NCBI RefSeq assembly: GCF_000281045.1
Contig: NW_008246089.1
Span: 494,240-532,787 of the forward strand
Direction of reading: 5' to 3'
Length of the DNA stretch: 38,548 bases
From: Saprolegnia diclina VS20
Taxonomy: Eukaryota > Oomycota > Saprolegniomycetes > Saprolegniales > Saprolegniaceae
The first letter of the stretch is position 1; each line of letters opens with the position of its first letter. Positions 8,691 to 18,433 of this stretch are shown here, piece by piece. Below the pieces are notes generated by a model. That model had not been told where the DNA came from. It saw only the letters and a program-made list of their open reading frames with translations, and searched no databases. A program made the translations under genes and the position numbers.

Positions 8691-10525
8691 ATGTTGGAGT
8701 ACGATAATTCGGCGTTCTACTACTTTGGCATCTCGCTCGGGTCGCTCTACGCGATCCCGCTCACGTACCTGAGCCTCAAGCGCATCATCTACGGCGTCTT
8801 CCTCAAGGACAAGCTCCTCGACCAGCTCGACGTGCGCTGCGACAAGGAGCTGCAGAAGGTCCGGCAGCTCCAGGCCGAGAAGACGTCGATCCGCAAGGTG
8901 TTCAACGTGGCCTTTGTCATCAACCTCGTCGTGCTCGCGGTCATGTGGTATGGTCTCTACACGATGATCATGCTCGTCAAGGACGACTCGGAGATCAAGA
9001 CATTTGACCCGTTTGCGATCCTTGGCATTGCCAGCGGCGCGTCCGAGCAAGAGATCAAGCGTGCGTACCGCAAGATGAGTCTGCTCTACCACCCGGACAA
9101 GAACCCGGGCGACTCGGTCGCCGAGTCCAAGTTTGTGCTCGTCGCCAAGGCCAACCAGGCGCTCACAGATCCGGTCGCCAAGAAGAACTTCGAGATGTTT
9201 GGCAACCCCGATGGTCGCCAGTCGCTCCAGCTCAGCATTGGCCTCCCGACGTTCCTCCTCGACAAGGACAACCACATGGCGATTCTCACCATCTACCTCC
9301 TCGTGCTCGTCGTCGCGATCCCGTCCGCGGTCGCGCTCTGGTACTCGCACTCGAAGCAGTACGGCGACAGCATGATCATGTACGACTCGTACGGCTTCTA
9401 CAACTACGCGCTCTCGGAGCACGCCCACTTGAAGATGATGCCCGAGGTCCTTGCCGGGTCGGCCGAGTACCGCGAAATCCCCGTCGTACGTCGTGCTTTC
9501 ATCTCGGATGTATGCTGACTTGTATCGTCATGTAGCGCCCGAACGACCAGGGCGAGCTTGGCGCGATCTTCCGCGACCTCAAGAACGACCAGAGCATGGC
9601 CAAGGCCCGCTTCAACCACCCGGGTATCGCCAAGTCGAACCTCCTCATGCACGCGCATTTGCTGCGCAAGCCGCTGAGCCCGGCGCTCGAGGCGGACCTC
9701 AACACGATGCTCAAGAAGGCCATGCATTTGATCGATGGCATGATGGAGATCTGCGTCTCCAAGGGCTGGCTCCAGACGCTCATCAACGTCATTGAGTTTG
9801 AGCAGCACATTACGCAGGCGCTGTGGGTCAAGGACTCTGCGCTCCTCCAGCTGCCGCACTTTACCGAAGCCGAAGTCAAGCACACGATGACAGGCAAGAA
9901 CGGCATCCGTAGCCTCCAGCAGTTTATCGACGCGCCCGAAGATGCGCGCCGGGGCATGAACAACATGAGCGACGACGAGAAGGCTGAGGTCAACCGCGTG
10001 TGCTCGATCCTCCCCAACATTGACATGGAGATTACGTGCGAAGTCGAAGACGAAGATCAAATTGCCGAGGGCGACATTATGACGGTCACGGTCAAGCTCA
10101 CGCGCAAGAACGTCGAGGAAGGCGAAACGTGCGACCTTGTGTACGCGCCCGAGTTTCCCGTGCCCAAGGCCGAGCGGTGGTTTGTCCTTGTCGGCGACTC
10201 GCGCTCGAACCACTTGCACGCGTTCTCGAAGCTCACGTCGCAGGAGCAGGTGGTCGAAGAGAAGCTCCGTCTCCAGGCGCCGCCCAAGGAAGGCCAGTAT
10301 CAACTTGATATTTGGCTCAAGTCGGACTCGTACTTGGGTCTCGACCAGCGCAAGGCAATCCGGTTCCAGGTCGTCTCGGCCGACTCGCTCCCGGTGTTTG
10401 AAGCGCACCCGGAAGACATTGAGCTCGACAATGAGCCGACGCTCTTCCAGCAGGTCATGCAGCTCCAGGAGGACTCGAGCGACTCGGAAGACGAAGACGA
10501 CGACGAGGACAAGAAGACCAAGTAG
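8691..10525 (+). CDS. SEC63: SEC63, ER protein-translocation J-domain protein
   Basis: Subunit of the Sec61/62/63 translocon of the endoplasmic reticulum; its lumenal J domain recruits BiP to pull polypeptides into the ER. Two exons, 8691-9485 and 9536-10525, with a 50-nt intron (GTACGT...TGTAG), give 594 residues. The start MLEYDNSAFYYF is typical of the family. Membrane helices lie near residues 9-29, 73-95 and 196-218. The J domain sits between helices 2 and 3, with the HPD motif at 134-136. The Sec63/Brl region follows, and the C-terminus is strongly acidic (DSSDSEDEDDDEDKK), as in yeast and animal SEC63 where that tail binds Sec62. All key elements are present, so it should be functional. 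Its stop lies 32 bp from the stop of the convergent hAT-like gene. Confidence 0.95.
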
Positions 10526-10557
10526 ACGTACTGCGACCAATATATTTCGTATCATCA

Positions 10558-12627
10558 TCATGTTGATTCCCGACTCGGGTCGGGCACGACGAGGTGCTCG
10601 GGCGGCAGCACCACCAAAAAGTCACGCAGGCGCACGGACGGTACCTGGGTCGTTGGCGCCGACGCAATCGCAACTTCGTCGGCGAGTCGTGTTCGCCACG
10701 CAGACGCCAAGGCTGTCCACTCGCGCTTGCTAAAGACGCCGTGGGTCTGTGTCTCTTGTGCGTGCAGCCATCGAGTTGCGTCCTTGGACTTGGCCACGAC
10801 CGGCGGCGACGTCTTGGCCCCGCTCACAGCAAAGGCGATGTGCAGCCACGGGAGGAGACCGTCCGTGTTGTCCATCGGTGCTCGGCGCAACAGCCGCGGC
10901 ACGGGCGCGGCGTGGACCGCGACAGCAAAGAGGCGGCAGCAGAGCGCGCAGAGCTCCGGGTGCGAGTTGGCGACAAACGAATAAAAGGAGCTCACGTCGT
11001 CGAGGTAGTCGCGTGTGACATCGCCATCAAACGGAAACGACTTGGCATCGACGGCCGCGAGCACATCGTCGATCGTCGATGCCGGGATCGGTGCGTGGAA
11101 CCAGCGACCATAGACGTGCTCAAAGTACGTTGGCACGAGGCTGCGCACGGCGGGCGAGAGATGCAGCTCCAGATGCACGTTGAAGACGCACGCTAGCCCC
11201 ATCGTCGGGAGATCGTACCAGCGCCAGAAGCTCTCGAGCAGCTCTCGCATCGCGTCGTCGTCGTCAAAGTGTTTATAGAGCCACGCTAATGTGTGCACGA
11301 CGTGGGCGAGCGTCGGGCACTTGCGGGTCATGGCCGCGTGCAAGGGTCGTAGGCGCTCGAGGAGCGATCGCAGCCCGGTCCACGTCGCTACGTCGTCGAG
11401 ATAGGCGCGAAGGGACGGCGGCAGCGCCACGTCGGCCAGAGCATCTCTCAGCTGCACAAAGGCATCGAGTGTCGCGACGATCGAATGGACGTCGTTGGCC
11501 AGTGCCACGGGCGGCGGCACGAACGGTATGGACGGATGCCGAAGGTAGCTCGTGACCTCCATCATCGCTCCTAGAAGCGCCTCGTAACGTTCGTCGGTGA
11601 GGAGGGACCCGAGGAGGAGCTCAAGCACGTGGTGGAGGCACGGCAAGACGAGGAGGTCGGGGGCGCTCGCCGCTTGGAAACGCATGGCGGCTTGCAGCGG
11701 CAGCATTGCATCAGCGACGATGGCCACGATCGACACGTTGCTCTGGCGCAGCGCGCTTAAACAAGCGCTGACATGGGCTTGCAGCTCGGGCACGGTCCAG
11801 TCGTGGACCGACACCAAGGAGAGCGCGCACGCGTCGCCGTCCGAGTTGATGAGCGAGAACGAGACGAGGTGAGGGACCGACGCCTGTGGCTGCCACGCGT
11901 TGACGCTGAGCGTGAGCCCGCCTTTGATCGTCGAGTTGAGCATGCCTTCTTTGACCTTGTCGAGCTGCGCTTTCGCGAGGCTGGACGCGACGGTCGCAAT
12001 GTCTCCGAGCGACGATGGCATCGATAGCAGCGACGCAATCAAAGGCGCACGGGTCCAGTGCAGAGGAAGACTCGCTGAGACCGTCGCCTTCCACAGCAGC
12101 GCGTCGGGCGACTCTTGGTTTGGGCGACTCGGCTGCTTTCGTTTAGCAGGTGTGGGCGTCGACTTGGCCCGCTGGTGGCACTCGGCCATGTACGCTTCGA
12201 GATCTTCAACGATGCTGGAGGGCGTGTGCTCGCACTGCTTGAGGTGCTTGATCATGTCGGACGAGACGCCACGCGTCGAGTCGATGTGCTCCATTGCTCC
12301 ATCGTCGTCCACGTCGGGATGCGACTGCTTGTAGTGGAGAACGCAGTACCGGCAGTACGCATGGTAGTGGAACCGATTGCGCTTGGCGCCACGTAGAAAG
12401 TACTGCCACACGGGGTTCGCCGGCCGCCCAGTCCGGCGCGTGTGCGACGGCCGGAGCAGCGGTTCGTCCATGCTGAGCGGCTGGAGCTGGTCGAGCTCGG
12501 CCGACGTCATCTCCTCGTTGTTGTCTTCCTCCTGCTCGAGGAGCGAGAGGCTTCCGGGTGGCGGGCTCATCGAGATGGACGCTGGCATCGGAATCGCTTC
12601 CATGTTGATCTCGCCATCGCCTTGCAT
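10558..12627 (-). CDS. BED-finger, hAT-transposase-like protein (probably domesticated)
   Basis: Single-exon protein of 689 residues. Near residues 60-135 is a BED-type zinc finger: CRYC, followed after a spacer by HLKQC, preceded by an aromatic stretch (WQYFLRG). The middle resembles the RNase-H-like fold of hAT transposases: TLSVNAWQ, then IVAIVADAM (the second catalytic Asp region) and LPCLHHVLELL (the family's CxxH). The position expected to be the first catalytic Asp (D-x-W) reads Asn-Ala-Trp, codon at 11899-11901. I see no terminal inverted repeats or target-site duplication beside it. An intact long frame with a changed active site fits a host gene derived from a transposase, perhaps a DNA-binding regulator. 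A still mobile or recently silenced hAT copy cannot be excluded. The acidic N-terminus (EEDNNEEM) could be regulatory. Confidence 0.75.
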   Translation of the reverse strand: MQGDGEINMEAIPMPASISMSPPPGSLSLLEQEEDNNEEMTSAELDQLQPLSMDEPLLRPSHTRRTGRPANPVWQYFLRGAKRNRFHYHAYCRYCVLHYKQSHPDVDDDGAMEHIDSTRGVSSDMIKHLKQCEHTPSSIVEDLEAYMAECHQRAKSTPTPAKRKQPSRPNQESPDALLWKATVSASLPLHWTRAPLIASLLSMPSSLGDIATVASSLAKAQLDKVKEGMLNSTIKGGLTLSVNAWQPQASVPHLVSFSLINSDGDACALSLVSVHDWTVPELQAHVSACLSALRQSNVSIVAIVADAMLPLQAAMRFQAASAPDLLVLPCLHHVLELLLGSLLTDERYEALLGAMMEVTSYLRHPSIPFVPPPVALANDVHSIVATLDAFVQLRDALADVALPPSLRAYLDDVATWTGLRSLLERLRPLHAAMTRKCPTLAHVVHTLAWLYKHFDDDDAMRELLESFWRWYDLPTMGLACVFNVHLELHLSPAVRSLVPTYFEHVYGRWFHAPIPASTIDDVLAAVDAKSFPFDGDVTRDYLDDVSSFYSFVANSHPELCALCCRLFAVAVHAAPVPRLLRRAPMDNTDGLLPWLHIAFAVSGAKTSPPVVAKSKDATRWLHAQETQTHGVFSKREWTALASAWRTRLADEVAIASAPTTQVPSVRLRDFLVVLPPEHLVVPDPSREST

Positions 12628-12898
12628 GATGACGCAGCCGCCAGCAATCCCTTGTGTCTAAATCCACGCAACTCTAACGCCCTGGTCGAAATGTATACGG
12701 GACGGCAACACGAAGCTACTGCTTGAAAGATACCGTGCGTGGCAAGCAAGATGACAAGCGACTGATATGCACGTACGCAGCTGCGGCCATCATCGACTGT
12801 TCCTTTCGACCAAGAGCCCGCCGCCGCCGATAGAGTTGCGTTCGTTTAGCTGATTCCGCACCGATCTCGCAACCGGCACAACCGGAAGATCGACCATC

Positions 12899-14326
12899 AT
12901 GCGCATCTCGTTCGAGCTGCGCGGGCAGAAGGCCAAGCGCGCGTCGTGCAAGCGGGCGCCTGGCGCGCCGATGCAGCTGCAATCGCCCATCGCTGTTCCC
13001 AAGCACGTTCCCAAGCGACCGTGGCGGCAGATTGTCGACGCGGTGGCCTCGGGCAGCCTCGCGCGGCCGTGCACCAGCAGCGTGCAGCCGCCCGAGTCTC
13101 TGGTTCGCGCGTTGGTCAATCCCACACTTGGCGTGACAGTAGGCGCGCTTTCCAAATGGGCGTATGATCACAGTCGCCACGGCGTAGCGCCACGGCCTCC
13201 CGCTCGACGCGCTACCGGCCTTTGCGAGCTCGGTCGTCGTGTTCTTGTTTCGCAACGGGTTTCTCTGCAGAGGCGTCGCACGTGCCGAAGCGGTCAACGG
13301 CCATGCACAAGCCTACGACAGTGCTTCCAGGTACGACCGCGCGACTCTCTTTACCATGATTGACGCTACACGGCAGCGCGTTTCTTCTGGCGCTGGACAG
13401 TGGCGTCATTCCGGCCGGCCTCACGACCTTGGTACTGCACGTTGTTGTTTCCTTCTCACATGGGACCGTGGGTGGCGTAGATGCCATGCATCTTCTACGA
13501 CAATTGCATCCTCGTCGACATCTGGGACTACCGCGGCGACGAATCCGCTCTAGTCCCGACGTCGTCGGCGATGCTCCCGCGCGATGCGCCCTCCGACATA
13601 CGCACGCGCCGACTGGTGCTGCGCGAGTCGCCGAGCCATTGCATGCTGCATTTGCAGCGGTTTGTAGAGGCGAGTGTGCCCGGCGCACCGGCTGGGTTGG
13701 CCATCGACTTGGAGGCCGCGCTCCTACCGCACGTGCACCCGGATGACACGCTGTGCTGGGACCCGTCGCCAGATGTCTTTCAAGTCGCAGCCGCGCTTGG
13801 ACTGAGCAGCCACGTGGGTCAAGCGGCGATGATGCGTCGATGGGGCATCGGCACCGCGCGGCAGTACGCGTCGCTCGGTGCAGGATCGACCCCGTTTACG
13901 GCGACAACGACAGGCTCGCTTGGTGGGGGGCCTGTCGCTAAGCCACCATCATCATCAAAAAGTTCAGGTAGCACGACCGATCGGCGCGTCGAGCGACCGG
14001 ATGATGACGCTCGAGTAGCAGCAGCGAAAGAAGAGGAAGGTCCGTTCTCGACAGCGCGCATCGCTGTCGCGAGGCCAATCCTACCACCGTCAGCGTCGTT
14101 TCTCGCCGCAGCCACGCAGTTGCGGACAGGCTTGGTGGCCACGTACGAGGTACTACAAGTGAATGCATCGGTGATCTCGCGTTGCATCAGTTCAACACGG
14201 CCACTGTGTGCATCTCTACACTAACCATGATCCGAGGCTAATGCTGGTACATCTGGGCAGGCGAATCTGGCGCGGCTCGTCGCGCCGAGAGCCGACGACG
14301 ACGACGACGTCCCACGCAGATCCTAG
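12899..14326 (+). CDS. SPT20: Spt20-like SAGA complex subunit (spliced)
   Basis: Spt20 (human SUPT20H) is a structural subunit of the SAGA histone-acetyltransferase coactivator. Model: exons 12899-13132, 13188-13330, 13377-13431, 13481-14149 and possibly 14261-14326. After splicing the Spt20 domain reads in order: SSVVVFLFRNGFLC, AFLLALDSGVIPAGLTTL, FYDNCILVDIWDYR, TRRLVLRESPSH, and DDTLCWDPSPDVFQ. These follow the SUPT20H order (the GCVIAEIRDYR and PLCLDPS regions). Introns 1-3 are 55, 46 and 49 nt. The 3' end is uncertain: without the last intron the frame stops at 14224; with a 111-nt intron the tail gains an Asp-rich end and stops at 14326. The first donor may be 13133 or 13139. Low-complexity Ser/Thr sequence follows the domain. 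About 370-390 residues, shorter than metazoan forms. Confidence 0.75.
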
Positions 14327-15016
14327 TCGACGCCAGCGCCCGTCGCTATTCGATAAAATCTTGGCGCTTCCATATATTTGGCGTGCCACGTTGCTTACGA
14401 TGTCGACGGCGTCTGGTTTCGAATCCTCGCAGCTGAAGCCCACGGATCTGCATCTGGTCAAGATGTAGCGCCCTGACGTGGCAAGGCGACGCTGGCCTTA
14501 TCGACGATGAGCGGCCGGTCGCGTTCCATGAAGACGAGGCAGAGTGGCACCAACGTGGGTGGCGGCCCACGAATCTGCCGCAGCTGGCGTCCGCACAGAT
14601 GGCACGGACGACTCGACATCGCGGGCAGCGGCGTCGACGCCATGCCCTTGTCGACGTCGCTCGCTGCTCGCCGCCGCCGCCAATGACCTCGTCGCGGCCT
14701 GTGTCACTGCTGCGTCGAGGTCGAGATCGAGGTCGAAGCTGAGGTCGGGCGAGGACCAGGACGACCCAGTCGCACGTATCTTATGTGCGCCGATCACTTG
14801 CGGCGGCCAATCTGGTTCCCACGGCTTCTCGCCGTTCGAAATTTCGAGGTTCGATATTTTATTTTAATCCGAGTTGAAGCCGCGACACCATACAAAACCC
14901 AAGCTAAAATACAATCGTCGGGTTTGGGAGGATTGTTTTTCGAAACGCTTTTCGGTTTTCCGGTGTTTTAGCAAGGCGGCCCAGTGCATCATTTTGCAAT
15001 CCTCGCCCAGTGCACG
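14327..15016 (+). other. Intergenic region upstream of the WRKY19-like gene
   Basis: No gene is supported. A 61-codon minus-strand frame (14458-14643) contains PCHLCGRQLRQIRG but has no recognisable domain or partner exon. The right end, from about 14850, is lower in GC and carries the WRKY19-like promoter. Confidence 0.5.
14989..15002 (+). promoter_or_regulatory. Inr/FPR core promoter of the WRKY19-like gene
   Basis: TCATTTTGCAATCC agrees with the oomycete Inr-FPR consensus TCATTYYNCAWTTT at all but the last two positions, with exact spacing. It lies 14 nt upstream of the ATG at 15017. This is the best core-promoter match in the window. Confidence 0.6.
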
Positions 15017-15721
15017 ATGTCGATGACCATTGTCGTGCCACCGCCCTCGAGCCTTCCCGACGACGTGCGCGGGTCGCCTTTTGCGATCGCGTCGCTCCTG
15101 AACCCTGTGCACATCAAGTCGGAGCCCCTCGCGATGCGCGCGCTCACGTTTGCCAAGGACCTCACGGGCGCCTACGGTCTTTTGGATCTGCGCCGCGACA
15201 CGCAGTGCTTCCTCTCGACGTGCAGTCGCGAGGCTACGATCGGCGGCCTTTGCCGCGACCATACATGCGCAGTGAGCGGCTGCCGCAACATTAGCGTGCT
15301 CGACGGCATGTGCCGCTTCCATAGCGTCGGCGAAGAATGCGCGTCGCTGACGACGCCGCGCATGAAGCTCGAGACCAAGAGCCAGGCGACGAGCCCCGTG
15401 GGCAAGCCGCTCCCGAGCGTCATCATGATGCAACCCATGGCATCCAAGGTCTATGTGCGCTCCCGCTACTGCAAGGTGGCCGACTGCCACAAGCTGCGTC
15501 ACAAGAACGGTCTCTGCGTCGCCCATGGCGGCGGCTGGTACTGCAAGGTCGATGGCTGCACCAAGCACAGCAAGGCGAAGGGCCTCTGCTCGGCGCACGG
15601 CGGCATTCACTACTGCCGCGTCGAAGGTTGCACCAAGTACCGCAAGAAGAAGGGCCTTTGCATCGCCCACGGCCGCGACGTGTTTGGTCGCAGCGACAGC
15701 ATTGGCTCGTCGTCGGACTAG
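15017..15721 (+). CDS. WRKY19-like zinc-repeat protein (five C-X4-C-X9-C-X2-H units)
   Basis: A 234-residue single-exon protein of the type annotated in oomycetes as WRKY19-like zinc finger, probably nuclear and nucleic-acid or protein binding. Five units with identical spacing C-X4-C-X9-C-X2-H are present: starting at residues 64, 84, 152, 176 and 200. The last three form a regular 24-residue repeat (consensus YCKVDGCTKxxKxKGLC-xAHGG); the first two are tighter (20-residue spacing) and more diverged, and a roughly 48-residue linker separates the groups. Each unit has three Cys and one His, enough for one zinc. There is no WRKYGQK DNA-binding motif, so the WRKY name reflects similarity to the zinc repeats of plant WRKY19-like proteins only. 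The ATG at 15017 is preceded by an excellent initiator. The C-terminus is Ser/Asp rich. Confidence 0.85.
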   Translation: MSMTIVVPPPSSLPDDVRGSPFAIASLLNPVHIKSEPLAMRALTFAKDLTGAYGLLDLRRDTQCFLSTCSREATIGGLCRDHTCAVSGCRNISVLDGMCRFHSVGEECASLTTPRMKLETKSQATSPVGKPLPSVIMMQPMASKVYVRSRYCKVADCHKLRHKNGLCVAHGGGWYCKVDGCTKHSKAKGLCSAHGGIHYCRVEGCTKYRKKKGLCIAHGRDVFGRSDSIGSSSD

Positions 15722-16343
15722 AGGCGGTCCGATATGGCCGTTTTTGTCTCGGCGCCGCGCTGTTATTTTATTCGTGCCCTGTACTATTTATTGTCGGTTT
15801 TGCTTCCTATTTTAACGCTTTTTGAAATTCAATTTTGTTCTTAACGGTATCTCGATTCGATCGCGGCCTGTCGCTTTCCCGCCAGTCGGTGGGATGATTC
15901 GACACCGGCGTCCCCACCAGCGCAACGGATCGTAGCGTGCAGCTGCTCGCGACTAATCTGCGGCGTCGACTGTCCACGAGTTGGACCAACGCCGTCGTCC
16001 GACAGGACGATCTCTGCGCCCAGATCCCACGGCCGCGCCCCTGGAGCGAATCTTCAAGCGACCGCCTCGACTGTCCTAGACCGTGCCACGTACTTACAAG
16101 GTCGTGCGACTATGTAGCGCAAGCCGGTGCTCCTTTGTCCATCGCTACGAATACGAGCGGCGTAATGCTCGAGGAGGCCTGGGACCTGGCGTGCGAACTG
16201 GGAGAAGCCGACGAGACGGGACAGGTTGAAGGTGGCGACATCCGACCAGCCGCCTTTCTAACGTCCCGATCACACTATTTATCGATATATTGTCAATTGG
16301 TGTACACATAAGATCGTATTGTGTGCGAAAGGTCGCGGGCACG
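15722..16343 (+). other. Intergenic region before the actin-like gene
   Basis: No gene supported. The left part is AT-rich and follows the WRKY19-like stop; the right end has AT-rich sequence (TTATCGATATATTG near 16279-16292) about 50-65 nt upstream of the actin-like ATG that may serve as promoter. Confidence 0.5.
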
Positions 16344-17557
16344 ATGGACGACCTCGGCGCGATCGTGCTCGACAATGGGTCGGGCGTCATCAAAGTCGGC
16401 TTCTCGGGCGAAGACACGCCCCGTGGCATCTTTCAGACGTCCGTGGGCACGCCACGGAACCCCGAGTGGCTCCTCTCGCACCACAACGGGCTCAAGCCCG
16501 ACCGCGATTTCTTCGTTGGCAAAGAGACAGCGAGCATCCGCGACCACCTTGAAATTGTCGACCCGATGGTGCGCGGCAACGTCACGGACTGGGACGCCAT
16601 GGAGAAGGTGTGGGACTATACGTTCGAGCGCGAGCTGCGCATGAACCCCGAGGCCATCAACATGCCGGTTTGCGCCCATTATGGATCGCACACGATGCAT
16701 CAGGAGTTGCGTAGGTGCTCTGCACGAGTGCGTCACCGACCGCCAAGGCGCAGTTGGCCAAGACCGCGCAGCTCATGTTCGAGTCGTACAAGGCGTCGGC
16801 CTTCTACAGCATGCAGCAGTGCGTGCTTTCGCTCTTTGCGTCCGGTCGGACGCGCGGTATTGTCGTCGAGGCCGGCCACGGGTCGAGCCACGCAGTGCCT
16901 ATCTTTGAAGGCTACGCGCTCCCACATGCGACGCTGCACTTGCAAGTCGGCGGCATGGACATCACAAAACACCTCGAGCTCCTTCTATCAAAGAGTGGGT
17001 ATGCGCTCAAGCTCCACCACGTCTCGGTCTTTGCCGATATGAAGGAGAGCCACTGCTACACGATGACGGGGCGCGACGCGCCACTCAACGAGACCAACAA
17101 ACCGTTCGAGCTACCGGACGGGACCGTCATTACGATCAACAGCGACTGCCGGTCCAAGGCCACGGACGTCCTCTTCGACCCCTCAGCGCTGCCCGACGAT
17201 CATCCTGCAAAGGAGACCAAGAGCTTGCCAGATCTCGTCGTGCAAAGCATCTCCATGTGCGACAAGGACCTCCAGCGTGACCTCCGCGGCGCGGTCGTCC
17301 TGGCGGGCGGCACCACAATGGTCCCAGGGCTTGCGAAGCGGCTGCACCATGAGCTCAGCACGAAGCTCCACGAGCCCGACGTTCGCATCGTACCCGACTA
17401 CGAGACGCGCGAGCGAGGGTACAACACCCACCGCAAGATCGCAGCGTGGATCGGCGGCTCCATGTTTGCGTCGCTCCCGACGTTCAAGGACATCCAAATC
17501 ACGCGGCAGGAGTGGGAAGAGTACCACGAGTCGATCTTGGATCGCAAGTGCTTTTAA
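16344..17557 (+). CDS. Divergent actin-like / actin-related protein
   Basis: Actin-fold ATP-binding protein of 388 residues in two exons, 16344-16667 and 16715-17557, joined over a 47-nt intron. The phosphate-1 loop LDNGSGVIKVGFSGE, the VLSLFASGRTRGIVVEAGHG region (phosphate 2), GYALPHA, and LAGGTTMVPGLAKRL (adenosine loop) are all recognisable, and it ends DRKCF, near actin's HRKCF. It is clearly more diverged than conventional actin: the VGRPRH-like motif reads VGTPRN, and the second phosphate loop has Glu-Ala-Gly-His-Gly in place of Asp-Ser-Gly-Asp-Gly. It could be an Arp1-like protein or an oomycete-specific actin paralog; the sequence does not decide. Polymerisation ability is unknown. 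Confidence 0.85.
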
Positions 17558-17608
17558 TCGAAAGTGGATTGTACGCAAGGTCAGGTATACACAGAGAGGA
17601 GGCGCGTC

Positions 17609-17847
17609 TTAGCACGTGCACGGGTCGCGCATTGCGTACTGCATCAAGTGCAAGAGCAAGAGCACGAGCATGACTGCATTCAAGTTGCCATCTGGCCAGC
17701 AGCCCATGAGCATTCGGCTTGCATGAGAAGCAAGGACGTACCGCCAAAGACTTCGTGCACGGGTGGCGCGGCCTCGGCGTCTGTTCGCGGGGCGGCCGCG
17801 GGCGCGACGCAGCCTGGCGCCGTCGTAGGGTCGCGTTGGTCCTTCAT
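17609..17847 (-). CDS. Candidate small protein with a C-terminal membrane segment (two exons)
   Basis: Not recognised as a known family. Exons 17847-17742 and 17691-17609 join over a 50-nt intron with a GTACGT donor and CCAG acceptor, exactly like other introns here, giving 62 residues. The N-terminal half is hydrophilic and Pro/Ala rich (TTAPGCVAPAAAPR, EAAPPVHEVFG). The C-terminal half has a short hydrophobic run (AVMLVLLLLHLMQYAM) ending RDPCTC, so it could be a tail-anchored protein. The frame changes from a hydrophilic to a membrane reading precisely at the predicted junction, which argues for the splice. Its stop lies 51 bp from the stop of the convergent actin-like gene. Small size and lack of homology keep confidence modest; chance is possible. 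Confidence 0.4.
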
Positions 17848-18433
17848 GATGGTGAGAGCAAGTTGCACTTTGACATATTCCGCCCTCCATACAAATCACA
17901 AGATCAAATTATAGAATTTAAAAGGCCGGCTTCGAAAATCCCCGACTCCATCCAAATTCGAAGCAGCTGGCGACGAGGACGACGAGGCGAGCAGCTTCTT
18001 CGGTCGCTTCTCATGGGCCGAGCACGTGGGCTATATACATTTTACCAAGGGCAAACCATCTCGAGGTGACAGATGACGACGTTTGCTGGAGCAATCGACC
18101 ACTTCAGCAGAAATGGCACATAATGGCATCGCCGCGAGCTCTGCAGCGATGCCGCGAGTTCCGGCGGTGAGTAGATCACCATTAGCGCGCGTGCCAGTGC
18201 TCTCGTATTGAGCTGCATAGTCCAGTAATCGCAAGGGGGCTCGGCCTCTAGCATGTACACAGCCCAAGCTAGTCATGCTAGTGCAGCCTTGAGGGTTGCG
18301 TGCAAAGAACAACGGCTGGGGCTATTTTGGGCAGAAGACGTTCCCATCCGACATACAAGGAAGGTCGAATTAGCAGTGTACTATTTATAATCGCCAAAAA
18401 GGCGGGCGGTTAATCAATCTTGAACCTGACGTG
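17848..18433. other. Divergent intergenic region with TATA-like site
   Basis: No further gene is supported. TATTTATA at 18382-18389 lies about 45-50 nt upstream of the ATG of the 1,700-residue ORF and could be its TATA element. A small CGCC-A5-GGCG inverted repeat follows at about 18392-18404. Confidence 0.5.

Noticed and set aside
14458-14643. Minus-strand frame with CHLCGRQL considered as a FYVE or zinc-finger exon
   Set aside because: Only one Cys pair is present and no neighbouring exon completes a zinc site.
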